Shown one piece after another: positions 1-10,055 of a stretch of DNA of 64,000 nucleotides; position 1 is the first letter of the stretch, and each line of letters begins with the position of its first letter. The DNA is from Solen grandis (lineage: Eukaryota; Mollusca; Bivalvia; Adapedonta; Solenidae). The notes under the pieces were generated by a model that had not been told where the DNA came from, made no database searches, and saw only the letters and a program-made list of their open reading frames with translations. Made by a program: the position numbers and the translations under genes. The stretch lies in contig CM037783.1 in assembly GCA_021229015.1 (NCBI GenBank), positions 23,936,052 through 24,000,051 on the forward strand. Direction: 5' to 3'.

Positions 1-261
1 CATGTTTCCTTTTACTTATTTTTGATTGCTTACTTGTTTTAGGCCGGACATACAAGCTCACTTGTCCCCATAAGTAATTAGTATCCAAACGGATAGTGCA
101 GCATACGCTTTCCTTTCAATAAACAACTTCCTTCTCTGTGACACCTGGTCAAACAAGTCACATTAGTTAAGTTTGAGTTAATCACCTTAGGCTTTGATCC
201 GTCGACGAGTGAATGTCAACACCAGACTAGTATATGTAGTCTGAGTTGCAACAGAGCGTCA

Positions 262-317
262 CATCATGATCTCTGTGCATTGAATGGTTAAAACGTCGAC
301 GGATCTCTGTTCTACAG
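262..317. repeat. 56-bp direct repeat, copy 1
   Basis: Matches 817-872 at 50 of 56 positions by eye; both copies end with TCTCTGTTCTACAG. Copy 1 is followed by GTATGTTAAG, which resembles a 5' splice site. Confidence 0.75.
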
Positions 318-484
318 GTATGTTAAGTTTATGAATTTATTATTTTTACTCTGATCTTATTTTAGAAGTATTTGGTATAATATTTTTATGTCTGTATATC
401 ATTTAGCTACGTTTAAGTTGAGTTAAGCTTTTTTGTTATTTAGACATTCAAGTTCTCACATAAGCGAAAGTTCTATTATTATTC

Positions 485-486
<2 letters not shown>

Positions 487-515
<29 letters not shown>
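487..515. repeat. (AG)n microsatellite
   Basis: About 14 uninterrupted AG units. Confidence 0.95.
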
Positions 516-519
<4 letters not shown>

Positions 520-816
520 TGATTTACATTTCTCCTCTTTCTTCTTCTATGTATCTGTATTTCTAAATTGATTATTTGTGTAATTGTTCATTAGATTAAG
601 TGTGCATAGTCATGCTGTTCTTCTATTCAAAAAGTTATGTTAGGTTAAGGTATAAAGTAACGGAATAGTAGAGGTTAGTATGTTGTTTCTCTTATTCTTC
701 CTTCTTTCGATCTTGCTGTTCTGCTTGAGTGAAATAGTGTGAGTGCGTACTTCGTCGTATTAGGTGATGATAGGTTATTGAATATGATTAATTTGTAAAT
801 ACATAATTGTATAATA

Positions 817-872
817 CATCGTGATCTCTGTGAATTAAATGGATAAAACGTTGGCGGATCTCTGTTCTACAG
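817..872. repeat. 56-bp direct repeat, copy 2
   Basis: Second copy of the 262-317 sequence, 555 bp downstream in the same orientation. It is not followed by a donor-like GT site. Confidence 0.75.
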
Positions 873-1364
873 TGTTCCCCTTAACAACTGTAAACAATTA
901 CATGCATAGGTATCTAGAAGTTTTTATCAGCTTATGTGCATTTATCTGAATTTGCTTAAGACTCACGTTAAACAGTAAAATGTGTAGAGTCAATATTTCA
1001 AGGATGCATTCAGTCTTGCGCATTCTGTAAAACCTAGTTAAGTGTTGCGCTAATATTCGTATAAAACCAGTGCAGGCTTTGGAATATGCTTCGCCACTCG
1101 TGAAAATATCACTTTTTATGTTCACTCAGTGAAATTATTAGATCTAATCGATCTTACACCAAACATACATTTTTTTTTCTTTTTATTTAATGCTTTAAAG
1201 GGCAGAAATTAGCAATGTTATTCAAAGTTTGTCGAAATTAGCAGGATTACCTCGCGTGCGTGACGTTTTCTATGACGTCACCTCTTGCGTAAAATCCAGC
1301 ACAAATGACGCTCCAATCATTTTATAACGTAGGGTCGAGTTCAAGTTCCAGATCAGAAATTATG

Positions 1365-1408
1365 AAAATGGTAATATTCACTGTTTTAAGCAGTGAAATT
1401 ACCATTTT
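1365..1408. repeat. Short hairpin
   Basis: Arms 1,365-1,383 and 1,391-1,408 are complementary over 18 pairs with one bulged A; the loop is 7 nt. No function can be assigned. Confidence 0.6.
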
Positions 1409-1838
1409 AATTCACTGATATTTCCCTATAATCCACCGAAAAGCATTAAATAAAATAAATATACATATATTCCAAATAAAAAGGTTGTCATTTGTATGAC
1501 TTTCAAATTATATCATATTCGTACAATGATATTAATATCTGACTTCATTCTGTTTAGAAATCATGTCCAATAGAATTGCATAATATACTATATCTATCTT
1601 CTTTAGTATTTCATTTTAATGACATCATACATTTACAATGTCAACATTGTTACTCAATTTATTCAGTTGTATATTAAGGGTTACGACATAGGATCCAAGA
1701 TGATTACCAGTAAACCATGCACATATCCAATTCTAATTTTGAAATTTAACAAAACTTAAAACTCATAGAAGAAAAGAAATGTAAACAAAATTTACCTGAA
1801 TTATTTTTAAAGTTTAAATTGAACTTTACATTTAGTGA

Positions 1839-2095
1839 GGGGCCGCCGTGGCCGAGCGGTTACAGTCGTGGACTACAAATCTCTCAGCCCCACACCGCTG
1901 TTGATTCGAATCCCGGTAGGGACTTCGGATTTTTTCATGTGAGGAAGCCTTCCAGCTGGCTTGCGGTAGGTTGGTGGTTCTACCCGGGTACTTCTGTGTA
2001 CTCGGGGTCTTCCTCCACCTGTAATTAGCTGGACGTCGCTATATGATTGAAATACTATCGCAGCGACGGTAAACCCCAATATAAAAACAACAACA
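1839..2095 (+). mobile_element. SINE family A, full copy with target duplication
   Basis: The head looks like a tRNA: A box TGGCCGAGCGG at about 1,850 and B box GATTCGAATCC near 1,903. An unrelated body of about 180 bp and a (CAA)n-type tail follow. The 11-bp duplication ACATTTAGTGA flanks it at 1,828-1,838 and 2,096-2,106. The same flanking sequence occurs without the SINE at 34,970-35,140, which confirms the boundaries. Other family A copies are at 34,486, 36,330, 37,298 and 45,545. Confidence 0.9.
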
Positions 2096-2106
2096 ACATT
2101 TAGTGA

Positions 2107-2478
2107 TATTAAATTAATCCTAAAATTGCCAAAATTTGCGTTTTGCAAATGTAGGGTGTTTACAAGTATATACATTTCCTAAGCATATGTACTACTCAAA
2201 ATTTGATAGGGAACACTTATTCGATTGTATATATTTTATGGGTATACAACAATTAATTAGTTCAAAGTGATATTTTGATAATTTTGATAATAAAATGTAT
2301 TAATTTGTTGTTTTTGTTATGTTCTGATTAATCACTGAAGCGTGACAACGGTGTAATAAGGGTAAGGATAAGGGTGTTTTTTTAGGTTTCTGTGCATGGG
2401 TGATACAAGTGGAATGAATTTGAAAGTGAGCCAAAAGAGTAAAGATGTTGTCAATATCAAGTGTGGTGCCCATTTGCG
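2107..2478. other. Intergenic, nothing recognised
   Basis: AT-rich sequence; the first part continues the older repeat that is shared with 35,055-35,140. No open frame or RNA gene is visible. Confidence 0.4.
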
Positions 2479-2913
2479 TTAATTACGGCCTGCCGGTCTC
2501 CTCATGCTACTGATGAGCCCGCGTATGGCGTCTTGTGGGGTTCGAACCCACTCCTCTAAGAGGGCCTGTCTAAGCTCCTGGATGGTGGTTGGCTTAACAA
2601 GGCGAGCTGAAATCGCTCTCTGAAAAATGTCCCAGACATGTTCAATTGGGTTTAGGTCTGGAGATATTGCAGGCCAGTCCATCCTAACAATCGTTTCATT
2701 TTCAAGATACTCATTTGTCAATCTGGCTCTTTAAGGTCTGGCATTGTCGTCCATTAAAATGAAACTTGGGCCCACTGCACCAGCGTATGGACGCACGTAT
2801 ATATCCAAGACCCCATCGACATATCGTTAAGCCGTCAGTGTGCCGTTGTCGACGATGTGCAGATCGGTCTTCACCTGCATGCTGATCCCTGCCCAAACCA
2901 TAACCGAGCCCCC
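2479..2913 (-). pseudogene. Tc1-like transposase, C-terminal part (broken)
   Basis: On the - strand this encodes the C-terminal half of a Tc1/mariner DDE transposase: a segment ending MVWAGIS, then the DDNARPH block, then WPAISPDLNPIEHVWD with the last catalytic acidic region, ending at 2,479. The frame breaks near 2,720 and there is an internal stop near 2,830, so it cannot make a working enzyme. The more N-terminal part lies next to it in the opposite orientation (2,938-3,090). Family assignment follows from the DNP/NPIEHVWD block, which is characteristic of Tc1-like elements. Confidence 0.8.
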
Positions 2914-2937
2914 CCCCCCGAGCCCCCTCCCCCGGCC

Positions 2938-3090
2938 CCCATACCTTTCACTGATAAGTCAAGGTTCTGTATTGACTTTACAGACAGGTGTGCCCGGGTG
3001 TGGAGAACGACCAACAAACGGTTTGCACCAGTATGCATAGCTAATCATGATCGGTATGGTGGGGGCTCGGTTATGGTTTGGGCAGCACAA
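2938..3090 (+). pseudogene. Tc1-like transposase, central part, inverted relative to its C-terminus
   Basis: The + strand reads DKSRF (the DESRF-type motif) through YGGGSVMVWA, which is the central catalytic region of a Tc1-like transposase. The C-terminal continuation is on the - strand at 2,479-2,913. The 25-bp sequence encoding the shared GGSVMVWA region occurs exactly in inverted orientation at 2,889-2,913 and 3,061-3,085, so the element has undergone a fold-back rearrangement. Confidence 0.75.
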
Positions 3091-3091
3091 A

Positions 3092-5750
3092 CCAGCCAGC
3101 AGCATGAAATTTATCAGTAGGTAGAGTGACTTTGGCTTTTTGAATGCAGTAATTTGCATCTTCATATGACGTCATGTGACGTCACGGTTGAAATATGCTA
3201 CCAAATTTGGTTAGCGCTCTGTAGCGGTCAGTTCTGGTCGGATATATATACATATATATAGTGATTTTATGCCCTACCACTTTCGTGCCAAACCCCTTTG
3301 GGAATGAATTGATATGTTCACGTTTTAAGTTAGGATGTAGATGTGCACCTATGCCTTCAATTTTCAGAATAAATTTATTCGGATTTTATGTCGAAACAGA
3401 GATTCGAAATTTGGTCCTTAAAATATAATTAGATGTTACAAAGGCTCATGATGAGTTAAAAGCATGAAAATTGGACAGCATATGTGTCCAGGCGTCTTCT
3501 TTGTATTCTGTGACGTCTGACTGTAATAAGCAATTTTACATTAAAAAAAGCGGTTTTAAGACCCTGCAGGCTTTATGTTTTGACCGATTTGCATATTTTT
3601 TTCACTGAAAGTGCAACATAGCATCTCACTGTACAAAGTAACTAACTTCCGTTTCCTGAAACTCGCAAAGGTCAAGGTCATATGTCAGTTATCGGTCTTT
3701 TCCTTCGGCCATAGGTATCTAAAAAACGATATATATTCGATGAGACACTATGAGGAAAATTTGTAGTGCTTTGAAATACCTTTCAGATGATATTTAGATG
3801 ATAAACTTATTTATTTTACATCGATTGGGAAACAATTGACATAAACAATATGACCCCGATCTATCGATTCAATTTGATTCTGAATGTTGTAAAAATCATT
3901 GATTATTTTTTAAATCAGAATTCTAACATTGTCTTATGTTAAACCTTTTCCATATACAATGTACATGTCAATAATTTTATTATACGAATTGCCCTAAATA
4001 GAATGCATGAGGCTACATTTTCCCAAGGTTACGATCACTGGCTTCGAAAACATCGAGGCATGACAAACTGCAACAGCCACCTGCACATCAGTTTAAGATC
4101 TGTGAATTTTGATTAGCAAAATCCGATTTAATTCATACTTGCAATTCAAATAAGGGACGTTTATATTCTGTAATATACGGAGCGAGACTAACATTATTTG
4201 GGTAAACAAGCTTGAATGACAGATGGATAATATACCTAGATTAAACACACTGTACCCAAAAGAGTCCCAGGTGGCACCTGGACCCCGGCCAGCAAGTGTG
4301 TAACATCCTAACATCCTACCTACGTCCTTGTATGTCTCTCACCATAATGTATATAGTAAGACAAATTGTATATAGTATTATCATGCATTCTAGTAACTAG
4401 GATTACTGGTTTTCACAAACGCAATCAGTGTTTGATTGCAGCATCGGAACGACTTCATTACACGGCTACGTGGCCCTTTGGTGTTTTCTGAAGATAAGTC
4501 AGAATGGATCGAAAATATTTCAAGACCCTCTATGGCGCAAAGTAATGGTCGTTGTAATACGTGTTCCCTTAAGATGTGTGAGACAAACATCTACCTATGT
4601 TGGTAATAAAGCATGCATGTTAGGTTTTACGTCCCAACGACAGTATTGCATTTGGTGATTTTGTCTCCATGAGACAGGAAAAGTAGTGGCACACTGCGTT
4701 ATCATGCATGTGGCGTATACATGTGACAACATACAACACAGTCATTCTTGGACTACGCTGTATTTATGCTGATGTGTCCCTCCTTTCTCTTTCTCTCTTT
4801 CTTTTCATTCGTCTGTTTTCATCTGTCAATATGTCTATCCTGTGATTTTTCCCTGTCGCTCTCTGTCTATTTCTCTATTTCTTTCTTGCCTCGCAATTAA
4901 ACAAATTCCATTTCAAATTGACATACAATATGAAATTTAGAATTTATATTAATCTTTTCTTGTCCCCCTTTTTTGTTTCCCCCCCCCCTTTTATTTCGAT
5001 CTCATTTATCTTCCTCTACCTTATCTTCCTCTACCTTATACTTATCCCTCTTAATTAGAAAACGACAGATACTGATGTTTTTTTACAAAACTGTAAATTG
5101 TACAACTAGATGACTAAATTATTCAAACCGAGGTCACAACCTGTGTATATGCAGGTATGGAGTATATCAGCTGAATTCAGCATCGATGTCAGTTTGACAT
5201 TTTCACAAATGTACTATATTTATGAACCAATCTATCGGTTATATTGACAATTAACCTTGGATGTCTAAAAATAACCAATTTTGAGGAAAAGACTACCAAA
5301 TTTAACATAAACATTATTTTTCCGTAAAGTTGATATCTGAAATGTGCAAAATATTCGTAATCATATTATAAATATATGCGAAACATGCCACACATGTAAT
5401 TCGGGTAGGACACGTTGACATGGTATACCTGAGGTTTAAACAAACGAAAATGCTTTTATGTGTGGTAATGCTATAAGGCCAGCAATGTATTATCTAGTTT
5501 TTTTAAAGTCATTATTGAATCTCCCATACATTTTAAATTACCTTTTAAACAAATATTCAGAAATATAAACATCTCAGAGGAACGCCTTAGACCCATTCTT
5601 ACATGGGTAAGAGACATCGTCTCCAAAACCTACAGCTGTCGCCCCATTCAACAACTTCCGCATCTCTGTGACGTTTATCCTTTTCTTTGTAACCCTAGGT
5701 TTAACGGCCCACCGACAGTATTTCTGTCTTTTGTGAACATTTCCTACATA
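3092..5750. repeat. Dispersed 2.6-kb segment, copy 1
   Basis: Runs nearly collinear with 48,078-50,500 in the same orientation. Shared landmarks are a paired TGACGTCA block, an AT run near 3,240, an AAGGTCAAGGTCATATGTCAG stretch near 3,667, and a CTCTTTCT-rich tract near 4,790. The two copies differ by indels and point changes. Open frames inside it are short and not conserved between copies, so I call no gene. It contains family B SINE debris at 4,622-4,775 and near 5,695. Confidence 0.75.
4622..4775 (-). mobile_element. SINE family B fragment (decayed)
   Basis: Reverse-oriented tail (CCCAACGACAGTATT) and body (GTGACAACATAC, CACAGTCATT) of family B. It is duplicated with the surrounding segment at 49,500-49,690, so it predates that duplication. 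Confidence 0.55.
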
Positions 5751-5930
5751 TATATTACGCTATAGACAAGTGAGTACCACACAAGTGACCATACCCAGTC
5801 ACATTATCCTGACACTGGGCCAACCAGTCCTGGCACTGTCACTATGCCGAGCCTCAAGCAAGAGAGATATCAAAGACACTAACCTGTTGTGAGGCGCCGT
5901 TTCCCAAGATTCAGACTGGTCACGGCACCA
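5695..5930 (-). mobile_element. SINE family B copy, head truncated
   Basis: The reverse-complement tail TTTAACGGCCCACCGACAG is followed by the family body (CAGTCACATTATCCTGACAC, GGGCCAACCAGTCCTG). The tRNA-like head cannot be recognised. Confidence 0.75.
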
Positions 5931-6379
5931 AAGAAGTCCGTGTAGTGTAATGGCCGGAACAAACTTACACGAGACGGTGATGGCTGGCAATAGATTTATT
6001 CAGTCCCCAAAGGTATCTGGCAAGGTGGTGCTGGAGGTAGTCTCGAGGCTCTAACAAGATCTCTCTGCCTAGACCCTTGACCGGTCAGCTTATATATTGG
6101 TTGGTTACCATCCAGCCAGACAGTTACCATATGTATTATATAATAACAAATATTTGTATTAACGACAGTCACAACTGAGACAGACATTGCATAACCAATG
6201 CAACGGTCCTATCTCTAATTGTATCTATAATAGGTTAGTAACAGTGAAAATGTAACAATAGCGTCTAGCTAGAGTCCAATAATATTACACTCCTTTTTTC
6301 CCTACTTCAATTAACATTTATATTTGCCATGCCTGTCAAATAAATATATACATATATATTTTGAAATGTGTGATTACAA
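5931..6379. other. Intergenic, nothing recognised
   Basis: Lies between SINE B and the virus-like block. It has only short open frames and an AT-rich end near 6,340; no inverted repeat marking the edge of the block was found by eye. Confidence 0.4.
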
Positions 6380-7504
6380 TTACAGTAGAGCGGTATATCC
6401 ACCTCTCCGACGTTTAGGTCCGCCGTAGCCATCTTGATATTATTTTGTACCCTACGATGCCGGAATTAAATTTTAGGGCCGTGTTTTTTGGGGCCATGTA
6501 TAAACCCGTTCCGAAGACCATGTTGAGTTCGCTACCGGCGTATTGCAGCACGTTTTCATAGCGCGTTACCGAAGAGAGTATGTCCACTGGGGAGTTAATA
6601 GCGTCCTCCACATTTGCTAAGAACTGCTTATGCGCTTCGAAGCCGATGGTAGACTTGGTCTGCGCCTGAGCTCCGAGCAGAGCCCACACATAGTTGCGGA
6701 TTGAGTAGCTAATTCGCTCCATGCCGGCTTGAGTAAAGCCTTTCGAATTATCGAGAACGAACGTGCTCCAAGCGCAATCTACGCCAGGATCTTGCTCTAT
6801 GAACTCAATGTAAGCCTTCTTAGGGGGTCGCCAGTCACATTTGGAAATTCCACAAAAGCGGCCACCTGAGACCTCCTGACCAAATGTCATGTGCGCGGGG
6901 TCCCAATTTCCGACGTTCCTCCTAACAATGTGCTTGGATGGACCATCATACCGGAAGTCCGTTTGAGTCCAAGCCACATGCCCTCTAGTGTGGACGTCTC
7001 CAAGGCCGGCACTGTTAGGAAACTCTTTCTGACGCCAGTCTGTCTGGGGGTCGTCCCTAAATTCCTGGCAAATTCGTTCGAAAGCTCTCCTATCATACGC
7101 GTTGTTAACTTGGTTCCAGGAAGGATCCTGGGGGAGGGTTACTTTCATTTCTTCCAAAATACGCCTCGTGGTATAATAAACGTGGAAGAAGTAGACCGAC
7201 TGGAGGAGGGGGTAGTTATGCGCCTCGTCCCCGTTCAGGTGGTCGTTAAACGAAATTCCACATCCGGCCGTTGCGCACCATATGGCAAAGTTGAGTTGCT
7301 TCTGCCAAAACTGCACTGGGGTGCTCATCCAAGCTAAGTCTGCAGCCTATAACTCGTCCAGATATCCGGCATTTTAGCGAAGAAGACGTTGTTGTGAGCA
7401 ACCGTGATCATCATATACTTGGTGAAGTTTTCGGCTACCAATCTTCGTGTATATACCGAACCCGTCTTATAGACTGCTCCCGAGTTGAAGGTAAAAGCCT
7501 TCAT
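6380..7504 (-). pseudogene. Capsid-like protein of the virus-like block, two frame breaks
   Basis: The likely start is the ATG at 7,504-7,502 (MKAFTFNSG). The first frame closes at about 7,334; the main 304-codon open stretch (7,328-6,414) lies in another frame and is preceded in that frame by ADLAW. Near 6,430 the frame breaks again: the main frame ends at 6,414, while a third frame continues to a stop at 6,380-6,382 and encodes a basic, glycine-rich tail containing KRRRGGY. The total is about 370 codons. No enzyme motif or membrane segment is visible. Position, divergent orientation and composition suggest a structural protein, possibly the major capsid protein, but no fold can be proved by eye. 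A host gene is unlikely because it has no introns and virus-like neighbours. Confidence 0.45.
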
Positions 7505-7602
7505 TGTACAAGTAACTGTTTCACACAATTACCGATATTACAAAAGGGACGACCTCCCTTCAACAGGCAATCGACAATAGAGACGGATGTCTCCGGATTA
7601 GG

Positions 7603-8139
7603 TTGAGGTCGATCATATATACCGTGGGGTGGTACAACATCCACGAGCCAGTAGCCGACGCCGTGCAGCCAGGCTTGTGGACTTTCAATGCTCTCGCTAC
7701 GGCATTAAAAACGTTAGGTTTGTCCGTCACAGTGAACGAACAGACGGGGAAGGCTTCTATAACGATGCCACACGGCACAAGAACCTATTATCCCCATGTA
7801 ATGTACGATCTTCTAGGTTTTAAAAATGAATGGTTGGTGGGTTCTGTAGAAGGAGAAAGACCGGTAGATTTGAGACCCAACAAAATGCTTTTCATACCTC
7901 TGGAACAGCTTAACACATCTGAGAACTCCTATAATGGGGCTCCTAGTAGTCTACTTGCTGTTGTCACCGTCGACGGCTGGAAATTCGGGGAAATCAAATC
8001 CTCGGTATTTCCGAACCCCGAGTTCAAGGCGCTGCAGGCGGGCACCCTTTCAGAGCTCACACTCTCCATTAAAGATGAGCGGGGCTCTGTCATAGACAAC
8101 CACGGTTTGCCGGTGAGTGTCGTGCTTGAAATAAAATGA
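7603..8139 (+). CDS. Penton- or minor-capsid-like protein of the virus-like block
   Basis: An open frame of 178 codons without internal stops, the only gene of the block that looks unbroken. The frame opens with a TTG at 7,603 and no in-frame ATG is found until about codon 54, so the original start may have been lost. The sequence is rich in alternating beta-type segments, has no membrane helix or signal peptide, and ends in a DNHGLPVSVVLEIK stretch that reads like the last strands of a jelly roll. It diverges from the capsid-like gene across a gap of about 100 bp, and its stop overlaps the next start (ATGA, 8,136-8,139). Role as a vertex or minor capsid protein is inference from size and neighbours. 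Confidence 0.4.
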   Translation: MRSIIYTVGWYNIHEPVADAVQPGLWTFNALATALKTLGLSVTVNEQTGKASITMPHGTRTYYPHVMYDLLGFKNEWLVGSVEGERPVDLRPNKMLFIPLEQLNTSENSYNGAPSSLLAVVTVDGWKFGEIKSSVFPNPEFKALQAGTLSELTLSIKDERGSVIDNHGLPVSVVLEIK

Positions 8140-8908
8140 GCATATTCGGCGGATATGCGGAAGAAAATTACGCTACGCGGGCTTACATTGATGCAGTTGC
8201 TTCGCGATCTAAGGCGCCCCCGATCTGTCTCGGCATGTAAAAAAGACAGAAGATGGCCATGTAGACTTGGCGGGGGGCCGGATCATGAACTTCGGTGACG
8301 TCGAACACCCAACAGACGCCGTTTTGGCTGGGATGGTGCAGTCCGGATTAAATAAAGGATGGGAAGGTGTTATGAAACAAGCTGTCCTGAATAATAGTGA
8401 TACGCCTATGAAGGGTCCCCTTAATATGAATAGTCGTCGTATCAAGAATGTAGGCCTTCCTCATAGGCCTTCCGATGCTGTAAACAGATCCTACGTTGAC
8501 ACTAAAATAAGTCAAATCCCCAAGCCCGTAATAACTATCATGGCGGAGGAGCGCGGACCTTTGGTGGGCGGGGAATTTGAATGGTCATTCGGTTCAAACT
8601 CGGATGGTAAGAGCCATAGTTCAGTGGGCTACGTAATGATGAAAGATGGAAGAATCCTTTCCATGTCACTGCTCGCGGCTGAATGTGATGAATCATCGAA
8701 TTTTAAGATAGAAGTAGGTATCACTCTTAATGGTAAATTTCAAGATGATTACTATGTACCTAAGCACCTAGGCTCTTCTTACTCTTACACTACTTTCCAA
8801 TCACCGCTAGAACTTCGTAAAGGCAGTGTTATCAACTTTCAGACGCGTGATACGGCTCGGAAGCATGCTTCCGGAGTGGTTGCCCTTCTAATTGAACTAG
8901 ACATGTGA
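8136..8908 (+). pseudogene. Fibre-like (spike) protein of the virus-like block, frameshifted
   Basis: Starts at ATG 8,136, overlapping the previous stop. The first frame runs 34 codons and stops at 8,238-8,240 in an A-rich run; the rest is open in another frame through 8,908. The N-terminal half has a repeated pattern of the kind M-N-(x)-R-I-K-N-V-G-(x)-P-(x)-D-A-V-N-(x)-Y-V-D, seen near 8,280-8,330 and 8,405-8,505, which is typical of trimeric viral fibre shafts. The C-terminal ~125 residues, from PVITIMAEE onward, look like a compact beta-rich head domain. A virion attachment fibre is the best guess; receptor and function are unknown. Confidence 0.55.
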
Positions 8909-9535
8909 TGATATTATACATAAAAATGAGGGACGAAGTAGCTCCTCCATCTCTTTATCCGAGCCTGCCCGGTGATGGACATGCTTACCGCCTGCAGGAG
9001 ATAACCCGCATACAGACTGACTTGACGCGTGAGGCTGAAAAAAGAGCCGGCCGTTGTAAAAAATATAAACGCGTTGTAAACGTTGTAGATGGCGTTGATA
9101 CCGCTTTGGTGACCGCCGGTGCGGGGCTTGGTATCGGGGGAGTTGGGCTCTTAGCAACGGTCGTAGCGGTTCCGTTGCAATAGGACTAGAAGTAGCGTCA
9201 CTAGGGTGTGCTTGGCTCTGCGTCATTGGTAAGATGGCCCAGCGTCGGCTAACTGCAAAATATGACAAGCACCGCCGCATCGAAACAATAGCCCGGGCTA
9301 AGCTGAATACCATCTCGGATATAATAAGCAAGGCCCTAGCGGACTAGCGGACGGAGATATCTCTGCGGTGGAGTACAATCTAGTCCTGAAGGAGCTTCAC
9401 ATATTCGAAGACATGAAACAATCTCTCCGCGTCAAAAAACCGTCGGAAAGCATGGATGAAATGAAAAAAAGATTTCTCGAGGAAGGTCGCAGAGAAGCAC
9501 TGGCGGAACTCGTCAAAAAAGTGAATGGATCCTAA
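8908..9535 (+). pseudogene. Helical protein with a hydrophobic Gly-rich segment, broken twice
   Basis: Begins at ATG 8,908 (MILYIKMRDE), sharing one base with the fibre stop (TGATG). The first frame is open to 9,183; the reading then continues in a second frame through a glycine/alanine-rich hydrophobic segment and closes at the TAG at 9,345-9,347; a further frame runs to TAA at 9,533-9,535. The second break is caused by an exact 8-bp tandem duplication (CTAGCGGA at 9,336-9,343 and 9,344-9,351). The parts suggest charged helix, hydrophobic Gly-rich hairpin, then charged helices. It may be a membrane-active virion protein; this is inference from the pattern only. Confidence 0.45.
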
Positions 9536-9581
9536 GTTGCGTGTGTATTAGAGATTCAGACCCACCTCCTTTATACAGACA

Positions 9582-10055
9582 ATGTGCCCTCCAACGGTCG
9601 AAGATTTTATCGAGATAGGTCTGCCCGTCATTGAACTCATCCTAATGGTTTGGCTGGCTAAAAACGCCTCCCAACTCCCAGATCTAACTATGAGGCTCTC
9701 CAGGCTCGAAGCCGCAATAGAAGAGCTCGAGGGGGAGCTCGAAGACGTTAAGACGAGTAGCGAGCACGAACGTGACTGCTCACAGACTCAAAGACGTCAA
9801 AGGCGAGTTCGCGGGCGTAAAATCGGTCCTGAGACCTACTCTGCTTATGAGGCCAAATTTTTCGGGCCCGGGGTGGGAGCGGGTAGGCGAAATTTTGGTA
9901 GCTCCGGCAAAAAAAATTCGGGGACGCCAAGTAGAGACATGCTCCAGTTAGGCACACCAAAATGCCTAAAAAAACGCAAATTTCTGCGGAAGCCATTCGG
10001 CACATTGCTTCTGGCGAGATCGGGGTACATGCAGAAAAAAATAATAACAAAATAG
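9582..10055 (+). CDS. Small protein with membrane segment and coiled coil, virus-like block
   Basis: ATG at 9,582, 46 bp after the previous stop. Residues ~8-28 (EIGLPVIELILMVWLAKNA) form one hydrophobic segment, followed by a heptad-like charged region, residues ~33-58 (LSRLEAAIEELEGELEDVK). Beyond about 9,760 the translated sequence becomes basic and low in order, while a neighbouring frame keeps a heptad-like pattern (LKDVKGEFAGVKSV) to about 9,840, so a frameshift there is likely and the 157-codon length may not be original. Nothing identifies a family. Confidence 0.35.
   Translation: MCPPTVEDFIEIGLPVIELILMVWLAKNASQLPDLTMRLSRLEAAIEELEGELEDVKTSSEHERDCSQTQRRQRRVRGRKIGPETYSAYEAKFFGPGVGAGRRNFGSSGKKNSGTPSRDMLQLGTPKCLKKRKFLRKPFGTLLLARSGYMQKKIITK

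Larger units (their letters stand above)
1..1827. other. Non-coding AT-rich stretch with small repeats
   Basis: No coding region is supported here. It holds a 56-bp direct repeat (262-317 and 817-872), an AG microsatellite (487-515) and a short hairpin (1,365-1,408). The first copy of the direct repeat ends in CTACAG followed by GTATGT, which could be a splice donor, so a non-coding exon is possible but unproven. Confidence 0.5.

Noticed and set aside
1839..1925. tRNA gene (also the heads at 34,486, 45,545 and 57,988)
   Set aside because: A and B boxes are present, but the sequence continues into a shared SINE body with target duplications and a tail, and the acceptor stem does not pair properly.
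1873..2175. 100-codon - strand protein
   Set aside because: It lies in SINE A, and the same frame recurs in other SINE copies.
6891..7337. 148-codon + strand gene
   Set aside because: Antisense shadow of the capsid-like gene; hydrophobic low-order sequence with no relation to the neighbours.
9748..10050. - strand gene overlapping the coiled-coil gene
   Set aside because: It is an antisense shadow in G+C-rich coding-like DNA, without recognisable content.
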